Positions 25,600 through 34,326 of a DNA stretch of 64,000 nt are shown piece after piece. Source of the DNA: Microbacterium halophytorum (lineage in GTDB: Bacteria > Actinomycetota > Actinomycetes > Actinomycetales > Microbacteriaceae); contig NZ_PNFA01000014.1 in the NCBI RefSeq assembly GCF_002970975.1, forward strand, positions 50,082-114,081, read 5' to 3'. Made by a program: the position numbers and the translations under genes. Positions within the stretch are counted from its first letter, which is position 1. Every line of letters starts with the position of its first letter. The notes beneath the pieces are model-generated. The model had not been told where the DNA came from. It saw only the letters and a program-made list of their open reading frames with translations, and ran no database searches.

Positions 25600-26517
25600 T
25601 CAGGCCGAGCGCACGACGCCCCACTCGAACGTCAGCTCCTCGCCAGGGGCGAGTGTGCGCAGGCCACGGCCGGAGTTGAACGCGTCGGCGGGCGCGCTCA
25701 TCGGCTCGACCGCCACCGCGAGGCTGCGGTCGGGGTAGCCGTCGGTGATGAAGATGTGGGTGAAGTCGAGGCCCTCGCCCTGCCAGAGGGTCGTGGCGCG
25801 GCCATCCGGAGCCGTCAGCGTCGTGCGTGCGCGGCCGTCGGCACCGCGGCTCAGGCCCGTGTACGCGCGATCCATGAAGCCGGCGCCGAGCGCGCGGCCC
25901 GCGCTGAGGTCGGTTGCCTCGCCGACGGCGTGCTCGGCGATCGGCAGCATGCGCTCGTCGGTCTCGAGCCAACTCGTGCCGCTCGCCGTGATCGTCACCT
26001 CGGCGGGGTCGGCGTCGCCGACGGCCAGGTAGGGGTGTGCGCCGACCGCGACGGGCGCCGCCTCGGCGCCGAGGTTGCGCACCGTGTGCGTGACCCGGAT
26101 GCCGTCGCCCTCGAGCGCGTACGTCACGGCCGTGTCGAGCGCGAAGGGGTAGCCGTTCTGCGGGTAGATGCGGGCGCGCAGGGTCGCGCGGGCGTCATCC
26201 GGGCGCTCGATGTCGTACGCGTGGAAGCGCAGCAGGCCGTGGCTGGCGTTGCGGAACTTGGGTTCGCTGATCGGGAGCTGCTGGTCGGCGCCTTCGTAGG
26301 CCCAGCGGCCGTCGCGCACGCGGTTCGGCCATGGCACGAGCACGATCCCGGATGCACCGGGCGCCTTGATGCCGTCGGCGTACCCGGCGATCAGGTCCAG
26401 GCCGTCGACGGTCAGCCCGCGCAGGGCGGCGCCGACCTGGGCGATGCGGGCCGTGACCGTGCCTCGCGTCAGCAGGACCTGTTCGCCGGTGGGGTCGACC
26501 GGGGTGTGCGTCGCCAT
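25600..26517 (-). CDS. Aldose 1-epimerase family protein
   Basis: Mutarotase-like enzyme, 305 residues, interconverting anomers of a free or modified aldose in the cytoplasm. Seen: GIVLVPWPNRVRDGRW (Asn-Arg of the sugar-binding edge) near residue 58, RNASHGLLRF with a conserved His near 90, VAVGAHPYLAVG with the second catalytic His near 160, and AVEPMSAPADAFN with the catalytic-base Glu near 270. This set matches the galactose-mutarotase fold. The ATG at 26517 has AAGGAGG 4 nt upstream. Divergent from the RNA helicase. The sugar is unknown. Confidence 0.88.
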   Translation of the reverse strand: MATHTPVDPTGEQVLLTRGTVTARIAQVGAALRGLTVDGLDLIAGYADGIKAPGASGIVLVPWPNRVRDGRWAYEGADQQLPISEPKFRNASHGLLRFHAYDIERPDDARATLRARIYPQNGYPFALDTAVTYALEGDGIRVTHTVRNLGAEAAPVAVGAHPYLAVGDADPAEVTITASGTSWLETDERMLPIAEHAVGEATDLSAGRALGAGFMDRAYTGLSRGADGRARTTLTAPDGRATTLWQGEGLDFTHIFITDGYPDRSLAVAVEPMSAPADAFNSGRGLRTLAPGEELTFEWGVVRSA

Positions 26518-26596
26518 GGAGCCTCCTTGATCGGGCGTGATCTCTCCATCCTGGCGCAAGCGCTCGCGGTGTGGCGCACCGCACCGAGCAACCGTG

Positions 26597-26688
26597 CACA
26601 ACGCAGGAGATCCGGCCGGCGCGGCGGTGCGGCCTCGCCGGACCCTGCAGACCCCGGTGGCTGGGGGCGACGGATCGACTGCGTTGTG
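26597..26688. repeat. Palindromic intergenic element, family A copy 4
   Basis: 92 bp with perfect 10-bp ends CACAACGCAG (26597-26606) and CTGCGTTGTG (26679-26688), and GATC near both. The interior is unrelated to copies 2 and 3. Confidence 0.75.
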
Positions 26689-26745
26689 TCGGCAGTGGGA
26701 GGCGGCGTCGGACGTCGTGGGCAGTGGATTCCCAGATCGCACGGG

Positions 26746-26789
26746 TATTCTGGCGAGGTCGGCTTTGGGATGCCGTGCATGGTGCACGG
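26746..26789 (+). promoter_or_regulatory. Helicase promoter (-10 TATTCT) and leader hairpin
   Basis: TATTCT at 26746-26751 is the best -10 in the gap. The leader then contains a small perfect hairpin CCGTGCA-TGG-TGCACGG (26773-26789), giving a structured 5' untranslated region of about 85 nt before the ATG at 26843. Long leaders are common for cold-shock DEAD-box genes. Confidence 0.4.
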
Positions 26790-26842
26790 GTGCGGTTGTG
26801 GTCCTCGTGGGCCGCGCGAACACCCGGAAGGTGCAGATCAGC

Positions 26843-29158
26843 ATGCCCAAGAACAAGAAGCCCGCAGGCGGCCGGCCCGCCAAGAACTTCGACCCCCGCT
26901 ACGCCAAGAAGAAGCCGCATCGCGGCCAGGGCGGAGTCGCGGGCAAGAACCGCTGGAGCGATGAGGATCGCGCCAAGCGCGACGACGCCCGCGCGTTCTC
27001 GCGCGACAACGGCGGTGCGAAGGGCTCCGACCGCGGCTACGGCGGCCGCGTCCGCGACGATCGGGACAGTCAGGCGCGCGGCGCGCGCGGGGGTCGCGGC
27101 TATGACGCCGATGCTCGTCGCCGTGCGGCGGATCGTGCCGACCGCGGCCACGCCGACGGGTTCCGTGATGATCGCAGGTCGGCCGGTTCGCGCGGCGGGG
27201 GCTCGCAGCACGGCGACCGCCGCTTCGACCGCGGTGCGTCCGATGCGCGGGACGACCGCCGTTCGTCGGGCTCGCGTGACGCGGGCCATGAGCGCAATGA
27301 CCGCCGGGCCTCCGGATCGTACGAGCCTCGCGGGGAGCGCGGCACGCGCCATGGCGCGGGTGGTCGGGAGACCTACGCGGGCCAGCGGGCGCGCGACGAG
27401 CGGCGTGCGGCGGGCTCGCGCGAAGGCAGCCGCGGGCGCGACGACCAGCGCGGTTCCGGATCGTATGAGCCTCGCGAGGAGCGGGGCTCGCGCTACTCTT
27501 CTGGCGGCCGCAACGACCGTGGGGGTCACCGGGGCCGCGGGCGCGACGACCAGCGCCATGATCGTGACGACCGGCGCTCGGCCGGTTCGCGCGACGGCGG
27601 GCACGCGCGTGACGGCCGCCGCACCTCCGGCTCGTACGACTTCCGGGGTGAGAGCGGCTCGCGCCACGCCTCGGGCGAGCGTTCCGACCGCGGTTCATCG
27701 GACGGACGCGGGCACGGCGACCGCCGCGGGGCTGGTTCGCGCGGCGAGGGCTTCGAGCGCGGCGACCGCCGGGCATCCGGATCCCACGACGGCGGTGCTG
27801 GTCGCAGCACGGGCTTCGGCGGCCGCCGCGAGAGCGCGGGGGAGCGCGCATGGCGCGAGAACCGCGACGCCCGCCAGAAGCCTCAGCGGTCGAAGGCGCA
27901 GGACGACCGGATCGACGTCGTGCACGGCCGGCTCGAGGCGCAGGCCGTCGAGGCGGTCGACGTCGAGGGCATGACGTTCGCGGACCTCGGCCTCGGCGAC
28001 AACATCGTGCGCGCCCTCGCCGAGCTCGGGGCGACGGCGCCGTTCCCGATCCAGGCCTCGACCGCCGAGGCGATCCTCGGCGGTCGCGACGTGCTCGCGC
28101 GCGGCCGCACGGGCTCCGGCAAGACGATCGCATTCGGTGCTCCGCTGGTCGAGCGGATGCTGCGGGCGCAGAAGGGCACGAAGCGCGAGTACGGGCGTGC
28201 ACCGATCGCGCTGATCCTCGCGCCCACGCGCGAGCTCGCGCTGCAGATCGACCGCACGGTGCAGCCCATCGCGCGCTCGGTCGGCCTGTTCACGACCCAG
28301 ATCTACGGCGGCGTTCCGCAGAACCGCCAGGTCGGCGCCCTCAAGCGCGGCGTCGACATCGTGATCGGCACGCCGGGCCGCATCGAGGACCTGCACAAGC
28401 AGGGCAAGCTCGATCTCTCGAACATCCGGGCCAGCGTGCTCGACGAGGCCGACCACATGTGCGAGCTCGGCTTCCTGGAGCCGGTGCAGCGCATCCTGCG
28501 CCTGACGGCCAACGGCGGCCAGAAGCTGCTGTTCTCGGCGACGCTCGACCGCGAGGTCGCCGCGCTCGTCGACGAGTTCCTCACCGACCCTGCGGTCTAC
28601 GAGGTCGCGGGCGAGACGCAGGAGACGGGCACGATCGATCACCGCGTGCTCGTGGTCGAGCACCGTCGCAAGCCGGAGGTGCTCGAGCAGCTCGTCATGC
28701 GAGACGGCAGGACGCTCGTGTTCACGCGCACGCGCGCCTTCGCGGAGCAGCTCTCCGACCGGTTCTGCGAAGCGGGCGTGAAGGCGCTCGCCCTGCACGG
28801 CGACCTGACGCAGGCGCGCCGCTCGCGCAACATCGAGAAGTTCGCGAAGGGCTCGGCGAACGTGCTCGTCGCGACCGACGTCGCGGCGCGCGGCATCCAC
28901 GTGGACGACGTCGACCTGGTCGTGCAGGCCGACGCCCCCGACGAGTACAAGACGTACCTGCACCGCTCGGGCCGCACGGGCCGGGCGGGCAACGAGGGGC
29001 GCGTCGTCACGCTGATCCCGCGCGGGCGGAAGCGCCGCATGGAGGAGCTGCTCGACAGAGCCGAGATCGACGCGCCGTTCGAGGAGGCGGCCCCCGGCGA
29101 CGAACTCCTCGACGAGCTCGCCGGCGCCCCGACCGTCGCTGAGCTGACGACCCGCTGA
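26843..29158 (+). CDS. DEAD-box RNA helicase with long RG/RGS-rich N-terminus
   Basis: ATP-dependent RNA helicase, 771 residues, for RNA remodelling or ribosome assembly. Residues 1-365 are low-complexity Arg/Gly/Asp/Ser with a recurring DRR(S/A)xGS motif (at least eight copies, e.g. DRRSAGSR, DRRASGSYEPRGERG). The core follows: Q motif region MTFADLGLGDNIVRALAELG with FPIQAS, Walker A GRTGSGKT near 421, PTRELALQI, GTPGRIEDL, DEAD at 534-537 (VLDEADHM), FSATLD, and the C-terminal VATDVAARGIHVDDVD and HRSGRTGRAG. In most bacterial relatives RG-rich tails are C-terminal and shorter. ATG 26843 lacks a strong RBS. An unordered RNA-binding, condensate-prone tail is inferred. Confidence 0.92.
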   Translation: MPKNKKPAGGRPAKNFDPRYAKKKPHRGQGGVAGKNRWSDEDRAKRDDARAFSRDNGGAKGSDRGYGGRVRDDRDSQARGARGGRGYDADARRRAADRADRGHADGFRDDRRSAGSRGGGSQHGDRRFDRGASDARDDRRSSGSRDAGHERNDRRASGSYEPRGERGTRHGAGGRETYAGQRARDERRAAGSREGSRGRDDQRGSGSYEPREERGSRYSSGGRNDRGGHRGRGRDDQRHDRDDRRSAGSRDGGHARDGRRTSGSYDFRGESGSRHASGERSDRGSSDGRGHGDRRGAGSRGEGFERGDRRASGSHDGGAGRSTGFGGRRESAGERAWRENRDARQKPQRSKAQDDRIDVVHGRLEAQAVEAVDVEGMTFADLGLGDNIVRALAELGATAPFPIQASTAEAILGGRDVLARGRTGSGKTIAFGAPLVERMLRAQKGTKREYGRAPIALILAPTRELALQIDRTVQPIARSVGLFTTQIYGGVPQNRQVGALKRGVDIVIGTPGRIEDLHKQGKLDLSNIRASVLDEADHMCELGFLEPVQRILRLTANGGQKLLFSATLDREVAALVDEFLTDPAVYEVAGETQETGTIDHRVLVVEHRRKPEVLEQLVMRDGRTLVFTRTRAFAEQLSDRFCEAGVKALALHGDLTQARRSRNIEKFAKGSANVLVATDVAARGIHVDDVDLVVQADAPDEYKTYLHRSGRTGRAGNEGRVVTLIPRGRKRRMEELLDRAEIDAPFEEAAPGDELLDELAGAPTVAELTTR

Positions 29159-29202
29159 GCCGAGGCGCCCGGCGCCCGGCGCCGCGCTGGCCCAGCGGTG
29201 CG

Positions 29203-29289
29203 CAACGCAGTCGATCGGGCCGGGCAGCGGCCCGACGGGCGCATGGTTCCGCTCGCCCCGACGCGGACCAGATGAGAATCGACTGCGTT
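29203..29289. repeat. Palindromic intergenic element, family A copy 5
   Basis: 87 bp, ends CAACGCAGTC (29203-29212) and GACTGCGTT (29281-29289), with GATCGG and GAGAATC just inside. It lies 44 bp after the helicase stop codon. The outermost bases of the consensus are lost on the right side. Confidence 0.65.
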
Positions 29290-29410
29290 CGGTCGAGGCG
29301 CTCGGCGGTCTCCGTCGGGGAGGCGCCGGCGCCCGCGGGCTGCCAGCGGCATCCGGATCTCGCATATCGGAAGCCTGGGAGCGGTTCCGCGCGGCGGCGG
29401 CCCGATGCGC

Positions 29411-29416
29411 GACAAT
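29411..29416 (+). promoter_or_regulatory. -10-like hexamer GACAAT for the VanY-type gene
   Basis: GACAAT, then 7 nt, then the ATG at 29424, the same arrangement as before the MFS and sterol-carrier genes. It overlaps an earlier in-frame ATG (29415), which is therefore an unlikely start. Confidence 0.5.
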
Positions 29417-29423
29417 GGACCGG

Positions 29424-30431
29424 ATGAGGTCTTCGATGGTGACAGCGCACACGCCGCTGGCGCAGCACCGCGCCGCGCCGCGCGGTCGGGGCACCCTCGC
29501 CATGGCGATGATGTTCGTCGTCGTCATCGGCGGGACCACGGGCGCCGCCCTCGGGCACATGACGGGCGCACGCGCCGACGTCCCGACTGCCGCCGCGGAG
29601 CTCACCGACGCGGGAGGCGTCGAAGCGACCGCTGAGGCACGGGATGAGCGCCCCGCGCCGGATGTCGCCACCGAACTGCCGACGCCGGAGGTCGCCACGG
29701 CCGAGGCCACGACGGCATGCGACCGCGACGGAGTGTCGGCCGCGCTAGATTCCGGTGACTCGGGCGCGGTGCTCGAGGCGTTCGGCGGGGCGGCGGCCTT
29801 CCGCGAGGCCGTCGCGGCGGGCACGGCACCCTGCATCGAGCTGAACGACGCGCGCTGGCCGTGGCTCGTCGTCAACAAGCACATCGCGCTCGAGCCGCTC
29901 GAGTACGAGCCGCCCGACCTGACGTCGCCCGCGGAGCGCAACACCCCGTACGGCTACCTGCGGGCAGCGGCGACGGATGCGATGGACGAGATGATCGCTG
30001 CCGCGGCCGAGGCAGGAGCCGGCGGCATCGCTGTGACGAGCGCGTACCGCTCATACGCCACGCAGGAATCCCTGTTCACCGGCTACGTCAACAGCGCCGG
30101 CGCGGAGGCGGCCGAGGCCACGAGCGCGCGGCCGGGCCACAGCGAGCACCAGACGGGCCTCGCCGCCGACGTCGTGCCGTGCGACTACGGCTGCGCCGGC
30201 ATGGACGCGTTCGGCGGCACGGCGCAGAGCGAATGGGTCATCGAGAACGGCTGGCGCTACGGCTTCATCGTGCGATACGAGGAGGGGCGCACCGACGTGT
30301 CCGGCTACTCCCCGGAGCCGTGGCACCTGCGCTACATCGGCCCCGAGCTCGCCGAGGTGTACCACGAGGGCGGCTACCACACGCTCGAGGACTTCTTCGG
30401 CCTCGATCCGGCGCCCGACTACGTCGACTGA
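29424..30431 (+). CDS. D-alanyl-D-alanine carboxypeptidase, VanY/DdcY type
   Basis: Zinc peptidase of the M15B family that removes the terminal D-Ala of peptidoglycan stem peptides. 335 residues: an N-terminal anchor or signal (about residues 20-45, ending GHMTGARADV), an Ala/Glu-rich linker, then the peptidase domain from about 160. Seen: VTSAYRSYATQESLF, GHSEHQTGLAADV with Zn ligands His242 and Asp249, and PEPWHLRYIG with catalytic Glu298 and Zn ligand His301. All key residues are present, so it should be active outside the membrane. It probably trims cell wall; no van resistance genes are nearby. Confidence 0.93.
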   Translation: MRSSMVTAHTPLAQHRAAPRGRGTLAMAMMFVVVIGGTTGAALGHMTGARADVPTAAAELTDAGGVEATAEARDERPAPDVATELPTPEVATAEATTACDRDGVSAALDSGDSGAVLEAFGGAAAFREAVAAGTAPCIELNDARWPWLVVNKHIALEPLEYEPPDLTSPAERNTPYGYLRAAATDAMDEMIAAAAEAGAGGIAVTSAYRSYATQESLFTGYVNSAGAEAAEATSARPGHSEHQTGLAADVVPCDYGCAGMDAFGGTAQSEWVIENGWRYGFIVRYEEGRTDVSGYSPEPWHLRYIGPELAEVYHEGGYHTLEDFFGLDPAPDYVD

Positions 30432-30453
30432 CAGCCGGCGGGCGCGCCTGATG

Positions 30454-30473
30454 CCGCGGGCCGCACCCCGCGG
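30454..30473. terminator. Short GC hairpin between convergent genes
   Basis: CCGCGGG / CCCGCGG stem of 7 bp with a 6-nt loop in the 56-bp gap between the VanY-type and CDF genes. Confidence 0.45.
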
Positions 30474-30487
30474 GCGACCGGTGCCGC

Positions 30488-31396
30488 TCAGAACTCCAGC
30501 GACGGCTCGTCGTCGACCGAGAGCGAGAGCACGACCGATTCGACCGCCGTGTGCGACTCGATCACGCGCTCGATGTCCCGCAGGCGGCGGGCGACCTCGG
30601 CTTCGGGCGCGTCGCCCGCGAGGTCGATCTCCGCCACGACGAAGAGCCGGTTCGGCCCGACGTACTCCAGGTGCAGGTACGTGACCCTCCGGATGTCCGC
30701 GGTCTCGAGCAGGGCGCGGCCGGCGCGAGCACGGATCTCGGGGGAGACCGTCGTGCCGATCAGGAACGCCATGTTCCGACCGATGAGGACGATGGCGACG
30801 ACGCCGAGCAGGAGCCCGACGCCGATCGACCCGATCGCGTCCCAGGCGGCGACGCCCGTGATCTGGTGCAGCGCGATCGAGCTCGCGGCGATCACGAGGC
30901 CGATGAGGGCCGCGCCGTCCTCGAAGAACACGGCGCGCAGGGTGGTGTCGCTCGTGCCGACGACGTAGTCCCAGGTCGATGCGCCGCGGTCGTGTGCGAG
31001 CCGGCGCGACCGGATGAACGCCTGCAGGAACGACGCCGCTTCGAGCACGAACGACACGGCGAGAACGCCGTACGCGATGCCGGGCGACGTGACGGGCTCG
31101 TCGACGCCGAGCTGCTGGATGCCGTGCATGATCGACACGATTGCGCCGACGGTGAAGATGCCGAACGCGGCGACCAGCGACCAGGCGTACGCGCCGCGCC
31201 CGTAGCCGAGCGGGTGGTTCGCATCCTTCTTCCGCTCGGCCGTTCGGTCGGCGATGAGCAGGAACACCTCGTTGCCGGCGTCGGCCCACGAATGGGCGGC
31301 CTCCGCGACGAGCGACGCCGACGAGGTCAGCGCGGCGGCGATCGTCTTCGCCACGGCGATGAGGATGTTGGCGAGGAACGCGAAGACGACGGTCAC
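30488..31396 (-). CDS. Cation diffusion facilitator (CDF) transporter
   Basis: Metal:proton antiporter of the CDF family, 302 residues, with about six transmembrane segments and a C-terminal ferredoxin-like cytoplasmic domain from about residue 210. Seen: LVAEAAHSWADAGNEVFLL with the TM2 metal site pattern HxxxD (His35/Asp39 region), DANHPLGYGRGAYAW typical of this subgroup, AVFFEDGAALIGLVI carrying the TM5 acidic residue, and the C-terminal EIDLAGDAPEAEVARR. TM5 has ED-G rather than the HD of zinc exporters, so the metal is uncertain (SLC30A9-like subgroup). GTG start with TAGCCT 7 nt upstream. Confidence 0.88.
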   Translation of the reverse strand: MTVVFAFLANILIAVAKTIAAALTSSASLVAEAAHSWADAGNEVFLLIADRTAERKKDANHPLGYGRGAYAWSLVAAFGIFTVGAIVSIMHGIQQLGVDEPVTSPGIAYGVLAVSFVLEAASFLQAFIRSRRLAHDRGASTWDYVVGTSDTTLRAVFFEDGAALIGLVIAASSIALHQITGVAAWDAIGSIGVGLLLGVVAIVLIGRNMAFLIGTTVSPEIRARAGRALLETADIRRVTYLHLEYVGPNRLFVVAEIDLAGDAPEAEVARRLRDIERVIESHTAVESVVLSLSVDDEPSLEF

Positions 31397-31403
31397 GAGC
31401 CCC

Positions 31404-31409
31404 AGGCTA
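31404..31409 (-). promoter_or_regulatory. -10 hexamer TAGCCT for the CDF gene
   Basis: Minus-strand TAGCCT, then GGGGCTC, then the GTG at 31396. Leaderless pattern. Confidence 0.5.
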
Positions 31410-31584
31410 CGCCGGGCACCGCGCGCCGCCGAGAGCTCCCCTGCTCCCGCGGGGCGGCGCCCACCGGTGAGAAGCGCCGCCGCGGTGACAACGGACGCGC
31501 TGCGGCCTCACATTCTGGCGCGGAATCTGCGACCGGGGCGGGAGGCGTCGCAGGGGAGGGACGGCGGGGAGCGCCGCGCGTGCG

Positions 31585-34305
31585 TCAGAGCAGGGCACCC
31601 GCCGTGAACAGCGCCGCGGCGGCGGCCGCGCCGACCGCGACCGCGGCCGTGTCGCGGCGGCGCCAGCGCGGCGGGTTGCGCTCGGTGCGGGTCGGGTAGG
31701 CGCCGAAAGCACGGGCGTCCATCGCGAGGGCGACGCGCTCGGCGTGCCGGATGGCGCTCGCCATCAGCGGTACGACTGCCGTGAACGCCCGCGAGATCGG
31801 GTTGCGCCCCGTGCCCCGCACGCGGTGGGCCGCGCGGATCACGTCGAGCTCGCCGCGGAACCGAGGCACGAACCGATAGGCGGCCAGCGCCGCGTACCCG
31901 ATGCGGTACGGCACCTGCAGATGCGCGACGGCGGAGCGCACGAACGCGGTGCCCTCCATGCTCAGACCCGGGATGAGCGCGAGGGCGAGCAGGCCCGTCA
32001 GACGCAGGCCGGTGGCGAGGCCGGTCGCCGGGTCGCTCCAGAGGGTGAACCCGGCCGCGATCGCGGCGGCCATGACCGGCAGTACCCCGCAGAGCCACAC
32101 CGCCGTCGCCCGGGTCTTCGGGGCACCGGCCAGCACCACGGCGTACGCCGCGCCGAGCGCGAGCGCCGGCGTCAGGACGTCGCGCGTGAAGATCAGCCCG
32201 ATCATGGCCGGCAGCACGGCGATCAGCAGGGCGAGCGGGTCGAGCCGCTCGAGCGGTGAGCGCTTCGCGGCGGCTGCGCCGACGCGGGGGCCCGCCCCGA
32301 TGTCCGGGGCGGGCCCGCCCGCGGTGCCAGGCGTGCCCCGCCCCGTTCCGTCCCGCGGGGCGCCGGCCAGTGCTGTCGCGTCGCGGGCCGCGAGGTCGCG
32401 AGCGGCATCACCGGCGCCGCCGTCGCGGTCACGGCGCTCGACGACGTGCGCGCCGCGCTCCGCTCCGGGGGCCCGCGAGGCTCGTTCCGGCGCCGGCACC
32501 TCCCGAGCTCCGGCGCCCCCGGCCGCTGTCCCGCGCCAGAACGCCGCCTCGCGCACGACCGGCAGTACGTCCCGGGCCGGCCCGATGGTGGCCAGCCGGC
32601 CGTCGCGCACCGCCGCGATGTGCGTCGCGTGGCGCGCGACGAGTTCGGGGTCGTGCGTGACGACGATGACGGTCGTCCCGCCTCGGTGGAGCTCGTCGAG
32701 CAGCGCGAGGAGGGCGTCGGCGCGGGCGCGATCCTGCCCGAACGTCGGCTCGTCGAGCACGAGCACCCCTCCGGGTCGATCGGCACCGCCGATGAGGGCC
32801 GTGCCGACCGAGAGTCGCCGCTTCTGTCCTCCCGAGAGCCGGAAGGGGTGGCGGTCGGCGTGCTCGGTGAGGTCGAAGCGCCGGAGCATGTCGTCGACGC
32901 GGGCGTCCCGGTCATCCGGGGCTGTATGCCGCAGGCCGTATGCGAGTTCGTCGCGCACGGTGTGGGCGACGAACTGGTGCTCGGGGTTCTGGAAGACGAA
33001 CCCCACCTGCGCCGCGAGCTGCCGCGGTCCCGCGCGCCCCGCATCGAGCGGAGCGGCCCCGTCGCGCGCGATCGACACGGCGCCGGCGGGTGGGGGAACG
33101 ACCCCCGCGATCGCCTGCGCGAGCGTGGTCTTGCCAGCGCCGTTCGGCCCGACGATCGCCAGGAACGCCCCGCGCGGCAGGTCGAATGATACGTCGCGGA
33201 GCAGCTCCGCGCGCGCCGCCCCGCGGCCCCTCGCGACGCGCAGGCGGCGCACCGACACCGCGGGAGCCGAGGCGTTCGCGGTTCCGTCGCGGCTCGGGTC
33301 GGCCGAACTCGTCGCCGAGGAGCGGGCGATCGGTGCGGCGGTCCCCGCGCCATCGTCCGGCCCGGTGCGGGGGGCGTGGCCACTGCCGGCGACCGCTCCG
33401 GATGCCGCGTCGTCTCCGGGAGCGTCTGCCCCGTCGCGGTCGCGGGCGGCGCCGGATGCGCCACCGGGCACCGACGAAGACGCAGCGCCGACCCCGAGCT
33501 CGCCGAGCACGTCGGCGCTGTTCTCGAGCAGGTCGGCCGGGCCGTCGAGCACGACGGCCCCGTGGTGGTCGAGCACGATCACGCGCGTGACGAGGGAGCG
33601 CACCGCGGCGACGTCGTGCTCGATCAGCACGACCGCGCGGCCGGCGGATGGATGTATGCGGTTGGCGGCATGCGCGTCGCTCCCGGCTTCGGCGGCGTGC
33701 GGGCGTTCGCGCACGCTCCGCTCCACGTGCGCCGCGATCGCCGCGTACACGTCGGCCCGGCCGGCCGGGTCGAGGTTCGCGGTCGGCTCGTCGAGCACCA
33801 GCAGATCCGGCTCGGGCGCTATTGCGCAGGCGAAGGCCAACCGCTGGCGGCCGCCGCCCGAGAGCCGCCCGGGGTCGTCTCCGCGCCGCTCCCACAGCCC
33901 GACGGCGCGCAGCGCCCGCTCGGCGCGCGCGAGCACCTCGTCCGCCGGCATCCGCAGGTTCTCGAGCGCGAACGCCACCTCGTCGAGAACGCTGCCGGTG
34001 ATGATCTGCGCGTCGGGGTCCTGGAAGACCATGCCGACGCGGCGGCTCAGCTCGCCGGGCCCGACCTCGGTCGTGCCGCGGCCCGCGACCGCGACGCGGC
34101 CGGTCAGCTCGGCGTCGTGCGAGTGGGGGATCAGGCCGTTCATCGTGAGCGCGAGCGTCGACTTGCCGCAGCCGCTCGGGCCGAGGAGGAGCACGACGTC
34201 GCCCGGGAAGACCTCGAGCGCGACGTTCCGCGGCGACGGCTCATCGGCATCCGGATGCAGCACGCTGACGTCGTCGAGCGACAGCAGGGGCGCGGTCTCA
34301 CGCAT
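31585..34305 (-). CDS. ECF transporter fusion: two ATPases plus T subunit
   Basis: A 906-residue fusion of the energising module of an energy-coupling-factor importer. Domain 1 (about 1-270): Walker A GPSGCGKST, Q-loop MVFQDPDAQIITGSV, signature LSGGGRQRLAFA, Walker B LLVLDEPTANLDP. An Ala/Asp/Ser-rich linker follows (about 270-345). Domain 2 (345-590): GPNGAGKTT, VFQNPEHQFVAHTV, LSGGQKRRLSVG, VLVLDEPTFGQD. After another disordered linker (590-680) comes EcfT with five to six TM segments and the coupling motif AMDARAFGAYPTRTERNPPRW near 870-890 (in overlapping pieces). EcfA-EcfA fusions are known (YkoD); an added T subunit is rarer. It follows the S-component gene by 21 nt. Confidence 0.9.
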   Translation of the reverse strand: MRETAPLLSLDDVSVLHPDADEPSPRNVALEVFPGDVVLLLGPSGCGKSTLALTMNGLIPHSHDAELTGRVAVAGRGTTEVGPGELSRRVGMVFQDPDAQIITGSVLDEVAFALENLRMPADEVLARAERALRAVGLWERRGDDPGRLSGGGRQRLAFACAIAPEPDLLVLDEPTANLDPAGRADVYAAIAAHVERSVRERPHAAEAGSDAHAANRIHPSAGRAVVLIEHDVAAVRSLVTRVIVLDHHGAVVLDGPADLLENSADVLGELGVGAASSSVPGGASGAARDRDGADAPGDDAASGAVAGSGHAPRTGPDDGAGTAAPIARSSATSSADPSRDGTANASAPAVSVRRLRVARGRGAARAELLRDVSFDLPRGAFLAIVGPNGAGKTTLAQAIAGVVPPPAGAVSIARDGAAPLDAGRAGPRQLAAQVGFVFQNPEHQFVAHTVRDELAYGLRHTAPDDRDARVDDMLRRFDLTEHADRHPFRLSGGQKRRLSVGTALIGGADRPGGVLVLDEPTFGQDRARADALLALLDELHRGGTTVIVVTHDPELVARHATHIAAVRDGRLATIGPARDVLPVVREAAFWRGTAAGGAGAREVPAPERASRAPGAERGAHVVERRDRDGGAGDAARDLAARDATALAGAPRDGTGRGTPGTAGGPAPDIGAGPRVGAAAAKRSPLERLDPLALLIAVLPAMIGLIFTRDVLTPALALGAAYAVVLAGAPKTRATAVWLCGVLPVMAAAIAAGFTLWSDPATGLATGLRLTGLLALALIPGLSMEGTAFVRSAVAHLQVPYRIGYAALAAYRFVPRFRGELDVIRAAHRVRGTGRNPISRAFTAVVPLMASAIRHAERVALAMDARAFGAYPTRTERNPPRWRRRDTAAVAVGAAAAAALFTAGALL

Positions 34306-34326
34306 GCTGTGCCCGGGCCCCCGGCA

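Larger units (their letters stand above)
26518..26842. other. 325-bp divergent gap with family A palindrome and helicase leader
   Basis: Contains a family A palindrome and, to its right, the probable promoter and a roughly 85-nt leader of the helicase gene. No coding sequence is supported. Confidence 0.55.
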
